From JACVRU01 sp040905885 (GTDB taxonomy: Bacteria > Actinomycetota > Thermoleophilia > Gaiellales > Gaiellaceae), in contig JBBDQR010000102.1 of assembly GCA_040905885.1 (NCBI GenBank), forward strand, positions 1 through 28,766: a DNA stretch of 28,766 nt, written 5' to 3'. Under the pieces are notes generated by a model, which saw only the letters and a list, made by a program, of their open reading frames with translations, made no database searches and was not told where the DNA came from. A program made the translations under genes and the position numbers. How positions within the stretch are numbered: position 1 is the stretch's first letter; every line of letters begins with the position of its first letter. This document shows positions 6,513-13,732 of the stretch, piece by piece.

Positions 6513-7463
6513 ATGGGCCGCAAGCTGGCCTGGATCGTCGCGGGAGCGGCGATCGCGCTCACGGCGGCGGCCGGTCTCGCCGCCGCCCAGGGAAAGCAGG
6601 ACGGCACCGTGCAGGCGTGCGTGAACCGGACGAACGGGCTCGTGCGGGTGATCGGCCCGTCCGCGGATTGCCGGAAGCGCGAGCGGGCGCTCAGCTGGAG
6701 CGTCCGCGGGCCCCAGGGGCCGCCCGGACCTGCAGGCCCGGCGGGTCCCGCCGGTCCGCAGGGCGAGTCGGGTCCTGCCGGGCCTCAGGGCGCGCCGGGG
6801 CCGGAGGGCCCTGCCGGCCCGCAGGGCGAGCCGGGCCCGGGCCTCGAGCGGATCGAGGACCTCGCGGGCCTTGCCTGCACGACCGCGACGGGCGACGAGG
6901 GATCGCTCTCCGTCGCCACGGCCGCAAGCGGAACCGTGACGCTCCGGTGCGCGGCGACCGGCGGCCCGGGCGAGGCGGTGCTCGTGATCAACGAGATCGA
7001 CTACGACCAGGCGGGCACGGACCACGACGGGTTCGTCGAGCTCTACAACGCGGGAGACGCCCCGGCGGCGCTCGACGGCGTCGCGATCGTCCTCGTCAAC
7101 GGCGGCGACTCGACCGAGTACCGGCGGCTGGCGCTCACGGGGACGCTCGCGCCCGGCGCCTACCTCGTGTGGGACACCGACGCCCAGAACGGCGCCCCGG
7201 ACGGCGTGGCGCTGGTCGACACGACCGCAGGCGTCCTCCTGGACGCGCTCTCGTACGAGGGGCCGATCGTCGCGGCCGTCATCGACGGCGTGACGTTCAA
7301 CCTCGTCGAGGGCACCCTGCTGCCCGAGGAGGTCGCGGACTCGAACACGGTCGAGGGCTCGCTGTCGCGGATCCCGAACGGGACGGACACCGACGACGCG
7401 GCCGCCGACTGGCGCTTCACCACGACCACGACGCGGGGCGGTGAGAACGTGCTCACGCCCTGA
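6513..7463 (+). CDS. Secreted collagen-like and lamin-tail domain protein
   Basis: A 316-residue exported protein. Residues 1-25 form a signal peptide (MGRKLAWIVAGAAIAL... ending near AAAQG). Residues 30-62 are a short Cys-containing segment (GTVQACVNRTNG, ADCRKRE) often found before collagen-like stretches. Residues 66-110 are 15 uninterrupted Gly-X-Y triplets (GPQGPPGPAGPAG...), then a Cys pair, then from about residue 145 a lamin-tail-like beta domain (VLVINEIDYDQ, GFVELYNAGDAPAALDG, GAYLVWD, SLSRIPNGTDTDD). GGAAGGAGG ends 7 nt before the ATG and is the clearest ribosome site in the window. It is probably extracellular and adhesive or structural, which is inference. The preceding 99-nt gap shows no convincing promoter. 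Confidence 0.85.
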   Translation: MGRKLAWIVAGAAIALTAAAGLAAAQGKQDGTVQACVNRTNGLVRVIGPSADCRKRERALSWSVRGPQGPPGPAGPAGPAGPQGESGPAGPQGAPGPEGPAGPQGEPGPGLERIEDLAGLACTTATGDEGSLSVATAASGTVTLRCAATGGPGEAVLVINEIDYDQAGTDHDGFVELYNAGDAPAALDGVAIVLVNGGDSTEYRRLALTGTLAPGAYLVWDTDAQNGAPDGVALVDTTAGVLLDALSYEGPIVAAVIDGVTFNLVEGTLLPEEVADSNTVEGSLSRIPNGTDTDDAAADWRFTTTTTRGGENVLTP

Positions 7464-7473
7464 ACCGGCACGA

Positions 7474-7510
7474 GCGCACGCGCGGAGGCCGATAGCCTCC
7501 GCGCGTGCGC
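7474..7510. repeat. Perfect 16-bp inverted repeat spanning a start codon
   Basis: The arms GCGCACGCGCGGAGGC (7474-7489) and GCCTCCGCGCGTGCGC (7495-7510) are perfect inverted copies around the loop CGATA. The right arm contains the GTG start codon (7505-7507) of the next gene and most of its putative -10 box. There is no T-run. It can end or insulate transcription from the collagen-like gene and would hide the GTG in any read-through mRNA. Confidence 0.8.
7493..7498 (+). promoter_or_regulatory. Possible -10 box (TAGCCT) for a leaderless dehydrogenase mRNA
   Basis: TAGCCT ends 6 nt before the GTG at 7505, identical in sequence and spacing to the box before the thiolase. It lies in the loop and right arm of the 16-bp inverted repeat, so a transcript starting at 7505 would not contain the hairpin. 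Confidence 0.45.
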
Positions 7511-8341
7511 TTCGAGCACGTCCTCGTCGTCGGCGCCGGCCAGATGGGCGGGGGGATCGCCCAGGTCGTCGCGGCCTCCGGCCGGCGCGTCTCGCTCCAC
7601 GACGCCGTTCCCGGTGCGGTCGAGCGCGCGCTCGGCGGGATGGAGCAGAGCCTGGCCAAGCTCGCGGAGAAGGGCGGCCCGGAGCCGGCCGGCGTGCTCG
7701 CGCGGGTCGAGCCTGCCGACGAGCTCGTCGCCGCCGACCTGATGATCGAGGCGGTCATCGAGGACTTCGCCGTCAAGGCCGACGTGTTCCGGCGCGCCGA
7801 CGAGCTCCTCCCGCCGGAGGCGATCCTCGCCTCGAACACGTCCTCGATCCCGATCACGTCCCTGGCGGCGGCGACCGGCCGGCCCGACCGGGTGATCGGG
7901 ATGCACTTCTTCAACCCCGTGCCGGTCCTGAAGCTGGTGGAGGTGATTCGCGGGCTGGAGACGTCGGACGAGACAGCGGCGGCGATCGTCGCGCTGGCCG
8001 AGGAGCTCGGCAAGACGCCGGCGGAAGCGCGCGACTTCCCCGGCTTCGTCTCGAACCGCATCCTCATGCCCTTCATCAACGAGGCCGCCTACGCGCTGAT
8101 GGAGGGCGTCGCGGAGGCGGAGGCGATCGACACGATCGCGAAGCTCGGCTTCGCCCATCCGCTGGGGCCGCTCGCCCTGGCCGACCTGATCGGGCTCGAC
8201 ACCTGCGTCGCGATCATGGAGGTGCTCCACGAGGGGCTCGGCGACCCGAAGTACGCGCCGTGCCCGCTGCTGCGCCAGTACGTCCAGGCCGGCCGGCTGG
8301 GGCGGAAGAGCGGCCGCGGCTTCTACGCGTACGAGCGCTAA
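7505..8341 (+). CDS. 3-hydroxybutyryl-CoA dehydrogenase
   Basis: This NAD-dependent 3-hydroxyacyl-CoA dehydrogenase has 278 residues, the typical short-chain form. The N-terminal Rossmann motif is VLVVGAGQMGGGIAQV. SNTSSIPIT, GMHFFNPVPVLKLVEV (catalytic His) and the C-terminal dimerisation domain with FVSNRILMPFINEA and HPLGPLALADLIGLD follow in the usual order. It uses a GTG start with no Shine-Dalgarno, inside a perfect inverted repeat. It interconverts acetoacetyl-CoA and 3-hydroxybutyryl-CoA, between the thiolase and acyl-CoA dehydrogenase steps encoded elsewhere in the window. No enoyl-CoA hydratase is present here. Confidence 0.94.
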   Translation: MRFEHVLVVGAGQMGGGIAQVVAASGRRVSLHDAVPGAVERALGGMEQSLAKLAEKGGPEPAGVLARVEPADELVAADLMIEAVIEDFAVKADVFRRADELLPPEAILASNTSSIPITSLAAATGRPDRVIGMHFFNPVPVLKLVEVIRGLETSDETAAAIVALAEELGKTPAEARDFPGFVSNRILMPFINEAAYALMEGVAEAEAIDTIAKLGFAHPLGPLALADLIGLDTCVAIMEVLHEGLGDPKYAPCPLLRQYVQAGRLGRKSGRGFYAYER

Positions 8342-8404
8342 AGGTTCGGCCGGACCGCGCCGACAACAAAAGTTCTAGGCCTCGCGAGCAGGTGGGCTAG
8401 GACT

Positions 8405-9477
8405 TTGCGGATTCTGATCGTCGACGACGACCCTGGACTGAGAGCCCTCCTCAGGGCCACGTTCGAGACGTTCGACGTCCGGGTCGACGAGGCCGACAGC
8501 GTGGCCGCCGCCGAGCGGCGGATCAGGAGGGNNNNNNNNNNCCCGACGCCGTCGTCCTCGACGTGCTCATGCCGGGGGAGAGCGGCCTGGAGCTCTGCCG
8601 GCGGCTGAAGGACGGCGCCGCCACCCGCCACATCGGGGTCGTGCTGCTCTCCGGAGCCGAGGGCGAGCCTCGCGCCGAGGCGCGCGCGGCGGGCGCCGAC
8701 GCGTACGTCGCAAAGCCCTTCAGTCCCCTCCAGCTCCTCGCCGTCGCCGACCGGCTCGCGGGAGGTCGCGGCGGCGTGCCCCGGCGGATCGCCGCCGCGC
8801 CGGACGAGGACGGCCAGCTGGTCATGTACGCGCGCGACCTGCGGCACATGCTCGACCTCGAGCGCCGGCAGCGGCTGCTGCTCGAGCGTGCTTACCGGCA
8901 GACGATCTCCGCGCTGGCCGCGGCGCTCGAGCAGAAGGACACGGGCACGCGCGACCACTCGGAACGGGTCGTCGCGTACGCGCTCGCGCTCGCGCGCGGC
9001 ATCGACGAGCACCTCGCCGACGACGAGTCGGCCGAGTACGGCTTCCTCCTCCACGACGTCGGCAAGATCGGCATCCCCGACCGGATCCTGGGCAAGCGAG
9101 GGCCGCTCACCAGGGCGGAGCGGCGGGCGATGGAGCAGCACACGGTGCTCGGAGAGCAGCTGCTGGGAGACGTGGCCTTCCTCAAGGGCGAGGGGCTCCG
9201 AGTCGTGCGGTCGCATCACGAGCGCTGGGACGGCAAGGGCTATCCGGACGGGAGGGGCCGTGCCGAGATCCCGCTCGGCGCTCGCGTCTTCGCCGTCGCC
9301 GACACGCTCGACGCCGTCACGAGCCACCGGCCCTACCGGCGGGCCCGCAGCTGGGCGCATGCCCGCGCCGTCATCCTCGAAGAGGCCGGCCGGCAGTTCG
9401 ACCCGGACGTGGTCGACGCCTTCCGCGAGCGGGAGGGCGAGCTCAGGCGCATCCGCCGCGAGCTCGCGGTCGCGTAG
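8405..9477 (+). CDS. Response regulator with HD-GYP domain (gap-interrupted)
   Basis: This is a RpfG-like regulator: an N-terminal receiver (ILIVDDDPGLRALL, then VVLDVLMPGESGLEL with the phospho-acceptor Asp, then DAYVAKPF) followed by an HD-GYP domain (DHSERV, LLHDVGKIGIPDRIL, HHERWDGKGYPDG, VFAVADTLDAVTSHRPY). HD-GYP proteins hydrolyse the second messenger c-di-GMP, and the metal ligands and GYP motif look intact. Ten Ns at 8532-8541 fall in the receiver. The frames on the two sides differ, so the real gap is not 10 bases long; joined, it should read RRIRR..PDAVVLD. I take the start as TTG 8405 (LRILIVDDD), with AGGTGGG upstream. The gene ends 4 nt from the convergent regulator gene. Confidence 0.88.
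8532..8541. other. Assembly gap (10 N) in the receiver domain
   Basis: Ten Ns between RRIRR and PDAVVLD. The flanking frames do not agree across ten bases, so the number of Ns is arbitrary. Confidence 0.95.
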
Positions 9478-9481
9478 GCGG

Positions 9482-10177
9482 CTACTTCGGAATCGGCTCG
9501 AGCTTGTACCCGACGCCGTAGCGGGTGTGGATGAACGCGTGCTCCGTCGCGCGCCGGTCGATCTTCTCGCGGAGCTTGCGGACGAAGACGTCGACCGTGC
9601 GGTCCCGGTGCGTCGCGCGGCGGCCCCAGACCTTCTGGAGCAGCTCGTCCCGCGTCAGCACGCGCCCGCGCTCGAGGGCGAGCGCGTAGAGCAGCCGGAA
9701 CTCGGTGGGCGTCAGCTCGGCGCTCTCGCCGTCCACGTACGCCTGGACGTTCGCCGGGTCGATCCGCAGCTCGGCGAGCTGGATCGTCTCGCCGCGCGCC
9801 GGCTCGGCGGCGGTCACGCCCCGCCGTGCGGCGGCGCGAACGCGGGCCACGAGCTCCTTCATCGAGAACGGCTTGACGAGGTAGTCGTCCGCGCCGAGCT
9901 CGAGCGCGTGCACGCGGTCGTGCTCCGTGCCGCGGGCGCTGACGACGACGATCGGCGTTCCGATCCCCTCGCTGCGCGCCGTCTCGATCAGGCGCCAGCC
10001 GTCTGTCCCGGGCAGCATCAGGTCGAGGACGCAGACGTCCGGCCGCTCGTAGCGCAGGCGCGCGAGCCCCGTCTCCCCGCTCGCGACGGCGTAGGCGTCG
10101 AAGCCCGCGTCGCTCAGGTGGCGCTGCATGCCGCGGGCGATGACGTCGTCGTCCTCGATGATCAGAACCTTGGCCAT
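9482..10177 (-). CDS. OmpR/PhoB-family response regulator, likely phosphate-related
   Basis: A 231-residue DNA-binding regulator. The receiver has the acidic pair Asp9-Asp10, phospho-acceptor Asp52 (VCVLDLMLPGTDGW) and Lys102 (DDYLVKPFSMKEL). From about residue 130 there is a winged-helix domain (ELTPTEFRLLYALA, VLTRDELLQKVWG, RTVDVFVRKLREKI, IHTRYGVGYKLEP). It is divergent from the histidine kinase gene, with only 23 bp between the start codons, and the pst operon with a PHO-box-like repeat follows. It is therefore the best candidate for the PhoB/PhoP/RegX3-type activator. That role is inferred from context. GGAG lies just before the ATG. Confidence 0.92.
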   Translation of the reverse strand: MAKVLIIEDDDVIARGMQRHLSDAGFDAYAVASGETGLARLRYERPDVCVLDLMLPGTDGWRLIETARSEGIGTPIVVVSARGTEHDRVHALELGADDYLVKPFSMKELVARVRAAARRGVTAAEPARGETIQLAELRIDPANVQAYVDGESAELTPTEFRLLYALALERGRVLTRDELLQKVWGRRATHRDRTVDVFVRKLREKIDRRATEHAFIHTRYGVGYKLEPIPK

Positions 10178-10200
10178 GTCGCTCCGGCAATGATGGCGGA

Positions 10201-11115
10201 ATGAACCCGGACGCCGAGCGGGGCCGCCTGCTGCTCGAGGAGAGCCGGGAGCTCGTGCTCGTGCTCGACGAGGACGGCCGCGTCGTGGCGGCGAGCCGGC
10301 GCGCTCGGGAGGCTCTGGACAGCCTCGAGGAGGGGCAGCCGGCTCCGGCCGGCGTGCTCGACGGCGAGGACGTGGTCGTCGTGCCGTACGAGCTCGACGG
10401 GAGGCGGGAGCGGCTCGTCTACCTCGGCGGTGACTCGCGCGCCTACGAGGAGCTCCGCGCCGGCTTCACCGCCGCGGTCTCGCACGAGCTGCGGACGCCG
10501 CTTGCGCGCTTGCTCGCCCTGCTGGAGACCGCGGCCCTTCCCGGCGAGGACGCGCACGCGCTCGCCGAGGAGGCCAGGCGGGAGGTCGAGCAGGTGACGG
10601 AGCTGATCGACGACGTGCTCTTCCTCAGCGAGCTGGAGACCGGCCGCGCGGTCGTCGGCCTCGGCTCCGAGCCCGTGCTCCCCGTGCTGGAGGAGGTCGC
10701 GGCCGCGCTCGAGGAGGCGGCCGGGCGGGCGGGCGTGACGATCCGCGTCGAGGGCGACCCGGAGGTCGAGCTCCCCGTCCGCCCGCGCATGCTGCGCGTC
10801 GTCGCGCAGAACCTCGCGCAGAACGCGGTCCGCTACGCCGGGCCCGGCTCGACCTTCACCCTCTCCGTCCGCCGCGAGGACGGCGCCGTCGTCCTCACGG
10901 GCGCGGACGACGGCATCGGCGTGCTCGAGCGCGACCTGCCGCGGCTGTTCGAGCGTTTCTACCGCGCCGACCGGGCACGCGCCTCGCGTGGAACCGGCCT
11001 CGGGCTGGCGATCGTCAAGCACGTCGTGACCTCGGCCGGCGGCACTGTCGAGGCGCGTGGGGACCGCGGCCGGGGCCTCGAGATCCGCTGCGTGCTTCCG
11101 GCGCCGCCTGGGTAG
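10201..11115 (+). CDS. Soluble PAS-HisKA sensor histidine kinase, PhoR-like
   Basis: A 304-residue kinase with a short PAS-like N-terminus (LVLVLDEDGRVVAASRRARE, residues 17-75), HisKA with His95 in AVSHELRTPL, and a HATPase domain: Asn208 in AQNLAQNAVRYA, GADDGIGV, LFERFYRADRAR and GTGLGLAIVKHV. No membrane segment or signal peptide is visible, unlike PhoR or SenX3, so it should sense from the cytoplasm or through partner proteins such as PhoU. It is divergent from the response regulator and upstream of the pst genes, suggesting control of phosphate uptake (inference). The ATG at 10201 lacks a strong ribosome site. Confidence 0.9.
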   Translation: MNPDAERGRLLLEESRELVLVLDEDGRVVAASRRAREALDSLEEGQPAPAGVLDGEDVVVVPYELDGRRERLVYLGGDSRAYEELRAGFTAAVSHELRTPLARLLALLETAALPGEDAHALAEEARREVEQVTELIDDVLFLSELETGRAVVGLGSEPVLPVLEEVAAALEEAAGRAGVTIRVEGDPEVELPVRPRMLRVVAQNLAQNAVRYAGPGSTFTLSVRREDGAVVLTGADDGIGVLERDLPRLFERFYRADRARASRGTGLGLAIVKHVVTSAGGTVEARGDRGRGLEIRCVLPAPPG

Positions 11116-11124
11116 GCCGCAGGC

Positions 11125-11615
11125 ATGTTGACGCCGCCCTCGAGACGCCTGCGGGCTGCTCGACGTCGCCCTCGTCGGCTGGCTCGTCGCGTGGATCGTG
11201 ATCGGGGTCCAGGTCGGGCGCGAGCTCCGCGGCCTCTCCGAGCTCAGCGACACGGTCGTGCTCGCCGGCGGGGCGATCGAGCAGACCGGAGACCTGCTCG
11301 AGCAGGTCGGGCGGATCCCGTTCGTCGGGCCGCCAGCCGGGGCAGCGTCGAGGACCTGAGCGTCCTGCTCGCCCTCTCGATCGCGCTGATCCCGACGATC
11401 CCGCTCGCGGGGATCTGGCTGGCCCTGCGGCTCCGGTGGCGCGCCGCGACCGGGTCGCCGTGCGCCGTGCGCTCGCGGCTGGCGTCCCCGGGCTGGACGG
11501 GCTCCTCGCCGAGCGCGCGCGGCACACGCTGCCGCTCGGCACGGTGCTCGAGCTCGGGGACGACGCGCGGGCGCTCGCCGCCGCCGAGCTGGAGCGCCTC
11601 GGACTCCGGCGCTAG
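11125..11615 (+). pseudogene. Frameshifted small membrane-protein gene between kinase and pstS
   Basis: Three reading frames together spell one protein. The first starts at ATG 11125 (MLTPPSRRLR). The second, from about 11150, reads LLDVALVGWLVAWIVIGVQVGRELRGL... to a TGA at 11357. The third, from about 11340, reads SVEDLSVLLALSIALIPTIPLAG..., and the last, from about 11440, reads RRDRVAVRRALAAGVPGLDG...LERLGLRR to the TAG at 11613. The product would be a two-helix membrane protein of about 160 residues. One shift is a probable extra G in GGG near 11153. The second comes with an apparently shortened region near 11335. The third is near 11437. Either it is a decayed gene or the assembly has indel errors here. 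I do not know its function. Confidence 0.65.
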
Positions 11616-11617
11616 CG

Positions 11618-11650
11618 GTTCACCACTCCGTCACTACTCCTTCACCAGCG
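11618..11650 (+). promoter_or_regulatory. PHO-box-like array of three 11-bp direct repeats
   Basis: GTTCACCACTC, CGTCACTACTC and CTTCACCAGCG follow one another with an exact 11-bp period (TTCACC/GTCACT/TTCACC cores). This matches the form of actinobacterial PhoP binding sites, which consist of 11-nt direct repeat units with a GTTCACC-like core. It ends 41 nt before the pstS ATG, where an activator should bind. The likely binder is the response regulator at 9482-10177. Confidence 0.75.
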
Positions 11651-11690
11651 GGCACCCCACGCGGCGGCGCGCGGCCGGAACACTGGCGGC

Positions 11691-12674
11691 ATGAACAAGA
11701 CACTAGGGATTGCCATCGCACTCGGCCTCGTGCTCGGCGCGTCCGCCTGCGGCGGCGGCCGGGACGGAGGCGATCAGGCCGGGGGCGCGCCGGCCGGCAC
11801 CGCCGAGTCCGAGCTGGCCGGTCGCGTCGAGGCCGACGGCTCGAGCACCGTGGGGCCGTTCACGACCGCCGCGGCGGAGGCGTTCGGCCGCGAGCACCCC
11901 GACGTCCGGGTCACCGTCGGCATCTCCGGCACCGGTGGGGGCTTCGAGCGGTTCTGCCGGGGCGAGACCGACCTCTCGAACGCCTCCCGCCCGATCAAGG
12001 ACGAGGAGGTCGAGCTCTGCGAGCAGAACGGAGTCGAGTTCGTCGAGTTCCACGTCGTCAACGACGGCCTCGCGGTCGTCGTCAACCCCGAGAACGACTG
12101 GGTCGACTGCTTCACGGTCGAGCAGCTGAACGCGATCTGGAAGCCCGGCTCGAAGATCGACAACTGGAGCGACGTTCCCGGCGGCGACTTTCCGGACCAG
12201 CCGATGACGCTGGCCGGCCCCGGGACCGACTCGGGGACGTTCGACTACTTCACCGAGACGGTGAACGACGAGGGCGGCGCCAGCCGGTCGGACTACCAGG
12301 CCTCCGAGGACGACAACGTGATCGTCCAGGCGGTTTCCGGCTCCGAAGGCGGCCTCGGCTACTTCGGGCTCTCCTACGTCCAGGAGAACGAAGGCAGGAT
12401 CAAGGCCGTCCCGATCGAGAACGAGGCCGGCGAGTGCGTCGGGCCCTCGACGGAGACCGTCCAGGACGGATCGTACAATCCGCTCGGCCGCCCGCTCTTC
12501 ATCTACGCGAAGACGGCGTCGTTCGAGCGACCCGAGGTCCAGGCCTTCATTCAGTACCTGCTCGACAACAACCAGCAGATCGCGGAGACGGCGCTCTACG
12601 TGCCGCTGACCGAGGAGCAGCTCGCCGAGGCGCAGTCGAGTCTCGACGAGGCGCTCGCGGGGGTCGGCTCGTAG
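11691..12674 (+). CDS. pstS: Phosphate ABC transporter substrate-binding lipoprotein
   Basis: A 327-residue PstS. An N-terminal export signal ends at Cys20 (LVLGASACGGG), a lipoprotein-type site, followed by a Gly-rich linker. The phosphate-binding fold is clear: VEADGSSTVGPFT, ISGTGGGFERFCRGETDLSNASRPI, GLAVVVNPENDW, LNAIWKPGS and GPGTDSGTFDYFTE. It captures phosphate outside the membrane and delivers it to PstCA. The gene lies downstream of the PHO-box-like repeats and overlaps pstC by one base, so it leads the pst operon. The ribosome site is weak (GGAA). Confidence 0.96.
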   Translation: MNKTLGIAIALGLVLGASACGGGRDGGDQAGGAPAGTAESELAGRVEADGSSTVGPFTTAAAEAFGREHPDVRVTVGISGTGGGFERFCRGETDLSNASRPIKDEEVELCEQNGVEFVEFHVVNDGLAVVVNPENDWVDCFTVEQLNAIWKPGSKIDNWSDVPGGDFPDQPMTLAGPGTDSGTFDYFTETVNDEGGASRSDYQASEDDNVIVQAVSGSEGGLGYFGLSYVQENEGRIKAVPIENEAGECVGPSTETVQDGSYNPLGRPLFIYAKTASFERPEVQAFIQYLLDNNQQIAETALYVPLTEEQLAEAQSSLDEALAGVGS

Positions 12675-13585
12675 TGCAGGTCGCCGCGCCGCGGCTGCGC
12701 GCGCAACGGAAGCGCTGGGGCGAGGGCGTCGTCAAGGGCGCCCTCGCCCTCTGCGCGCTCGTCTCGATCGCGACGACGATCGGGATCGTGGCGGCCCTGC
12801 TCGAGCCGTCGCTCGAGTTCTTCCGCGAGGTCTCCGTCGTCGACTTCTTCACGGGGACGGACTGGGCGCCTCTGTTCGAGCCCTCCCGGTTCGGCGTCTT
12901 GCCGCTGATCGTGGGCACGCTGTCGGTCACCTTCTGGGCGGTCGTCGTCGCCGTGCCGTTCGGCCTCGGGGCGGCGATCTACCTGAGCGAGTACGCACGC
13001 CCCGGCGTCCGCAAGGTGCTGAAGCCCGCGCTGGAGGTGCTCGCCGGCGTCCCGACGGTCGTCTACGGCTACTTCGCGCTCGTCACGTTCACGCCGTTCC
13101 TCCGCTCGCTCGGGCTCGAGGTGCAGATCTTCAACGCGTTCAGCGCGGGCGTCGTCATGGGGATCATGATCATCCCGACCGTCGCCTCGATCTCGGAGGA
13201 CGCGATGAACGCCGTCCCTCAGACGCTGCGGGACGGCGCCTACGCTCTCGGCTCGAACAAGCTCGAAGTGTCCGTCCGGATCGTCGTGCCTGCGGCGATC
13301 TCGGGGATCGTTGCGAGCTTCGTGCTCGGGATCTCCCGGGCCGTCGGCGAGACGATGATCGCCCTGCTCGCAGCCGGGCAGCTCGCCCAGCTCACCTTCC
13401 TCCCCTTCGAGCCGGTCGAGACGATGACGGCCTTCATCGCCGCCACCGGGATCGGCGACGTCCCCACCGGCTCGATCGAGTACAAGACGATCTTCGCGGT
13501 CGGGCTGACGCTCTTCGTGATGACGCTCGCGATGAACCTGATCGCGATCCGGCTCGTCCGGAAGTACCGGGAGGTGTACGAATGA
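12674..13585 (+). CDS. pstC: Phosphate ABC transporter permease PstC
   Basis: A 303-residue inner-membrane permease with about six helices, GTG start sharing its G with the pstS stop (TAGTG). The ABC-interaction loop is VPQTLRDGAYALGSNKLEVS, preceded by EVLAGVPTVVYGYFAL and followed by SRAVGETMIALLAAG, all typical of PstC. The stop is in ATGA, opening a short reading frame into the unusual pstC-pstA spacer, which holds a gap and hairpins. Confidence 0.95.
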   Translation: MQVAAPRLRAQRKRWGEGVVKGALALCALVSIATTIGIVAALLEPSLEFFREVSVVDFFTGTDWAPLFEPSRFGVLPLIVGTLSVTFWAVVVAVPFGLGAAIYLSEYARPGVRKVLKPALEVLAGVPTVVYGYFALVTFTPFLRSLGLEVQIFNAFSAGVVMGIMIIPTVASISEDAMNAVPQTLRDGAYALGSNKLEVSVRIVVPAAISGIVASFVLGISRAVGETMIALLAAGQLAQLTFLPFEPVETMTAFIAATGIGDVPTGSIEYKTIFAVGLTLFVMTLAMNLIAIRLVRKYREVYE

Positions 13586-13619
13586 AGTCGCTCGGCTTCG
13601 CCTCGCTCCCGTGGGGGAA

Positions 13620-13629
13620 NNNNNNNNNN
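13620..13629. other. Assembly gap (10 N) between pstC and pstA
   Basis: Ten Ns, flanked by GTGGGGGAA on the left (13611-13619) and TTTTTCCCCCCAC on the right (13640-13652). The two sides are near inverted copies, so the break probably lies in the loop of a hairpin that assembly did not resolve. Confidence 0.9.
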
Positions 13630-13664
13630 GGGTTAAACATTTTTCCCCCCACGAGCCCCCTTCT

Positions 13665-13717
13665 TCTCAGCGGTGCCTCGCCCTGCGCGCCGCTGAGATC
13701 GGCGCGCTGGGCGAGGC
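13665..13717. repeat. Two competing hairpins before pstA
   Basis: Hairpin A pairs TCTCAGCGG (13665-13673) with CCGCTGAGA (13690-13698). Hairpin B pairs 13675-13692 with 13700-13717, 18 bp with one mismatch and loop CTGAGAT. They share bases and cannot form together. Both lie 15-70 nt upstream of the pstA ATG, within the pst transcript. No T-tract follows. Confidence 0.75.
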
Positions 13718-13732
13718 GCGAGGTTTCCTCGA

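Noticed and set aside
8342..8404. Regulatory site in the 63-bp spacer with near-palindrome GGTTCGGCCGGACC
   Set aside because: Short, imperfect, and without a clear promoter or partner copy elsewhere in the window.
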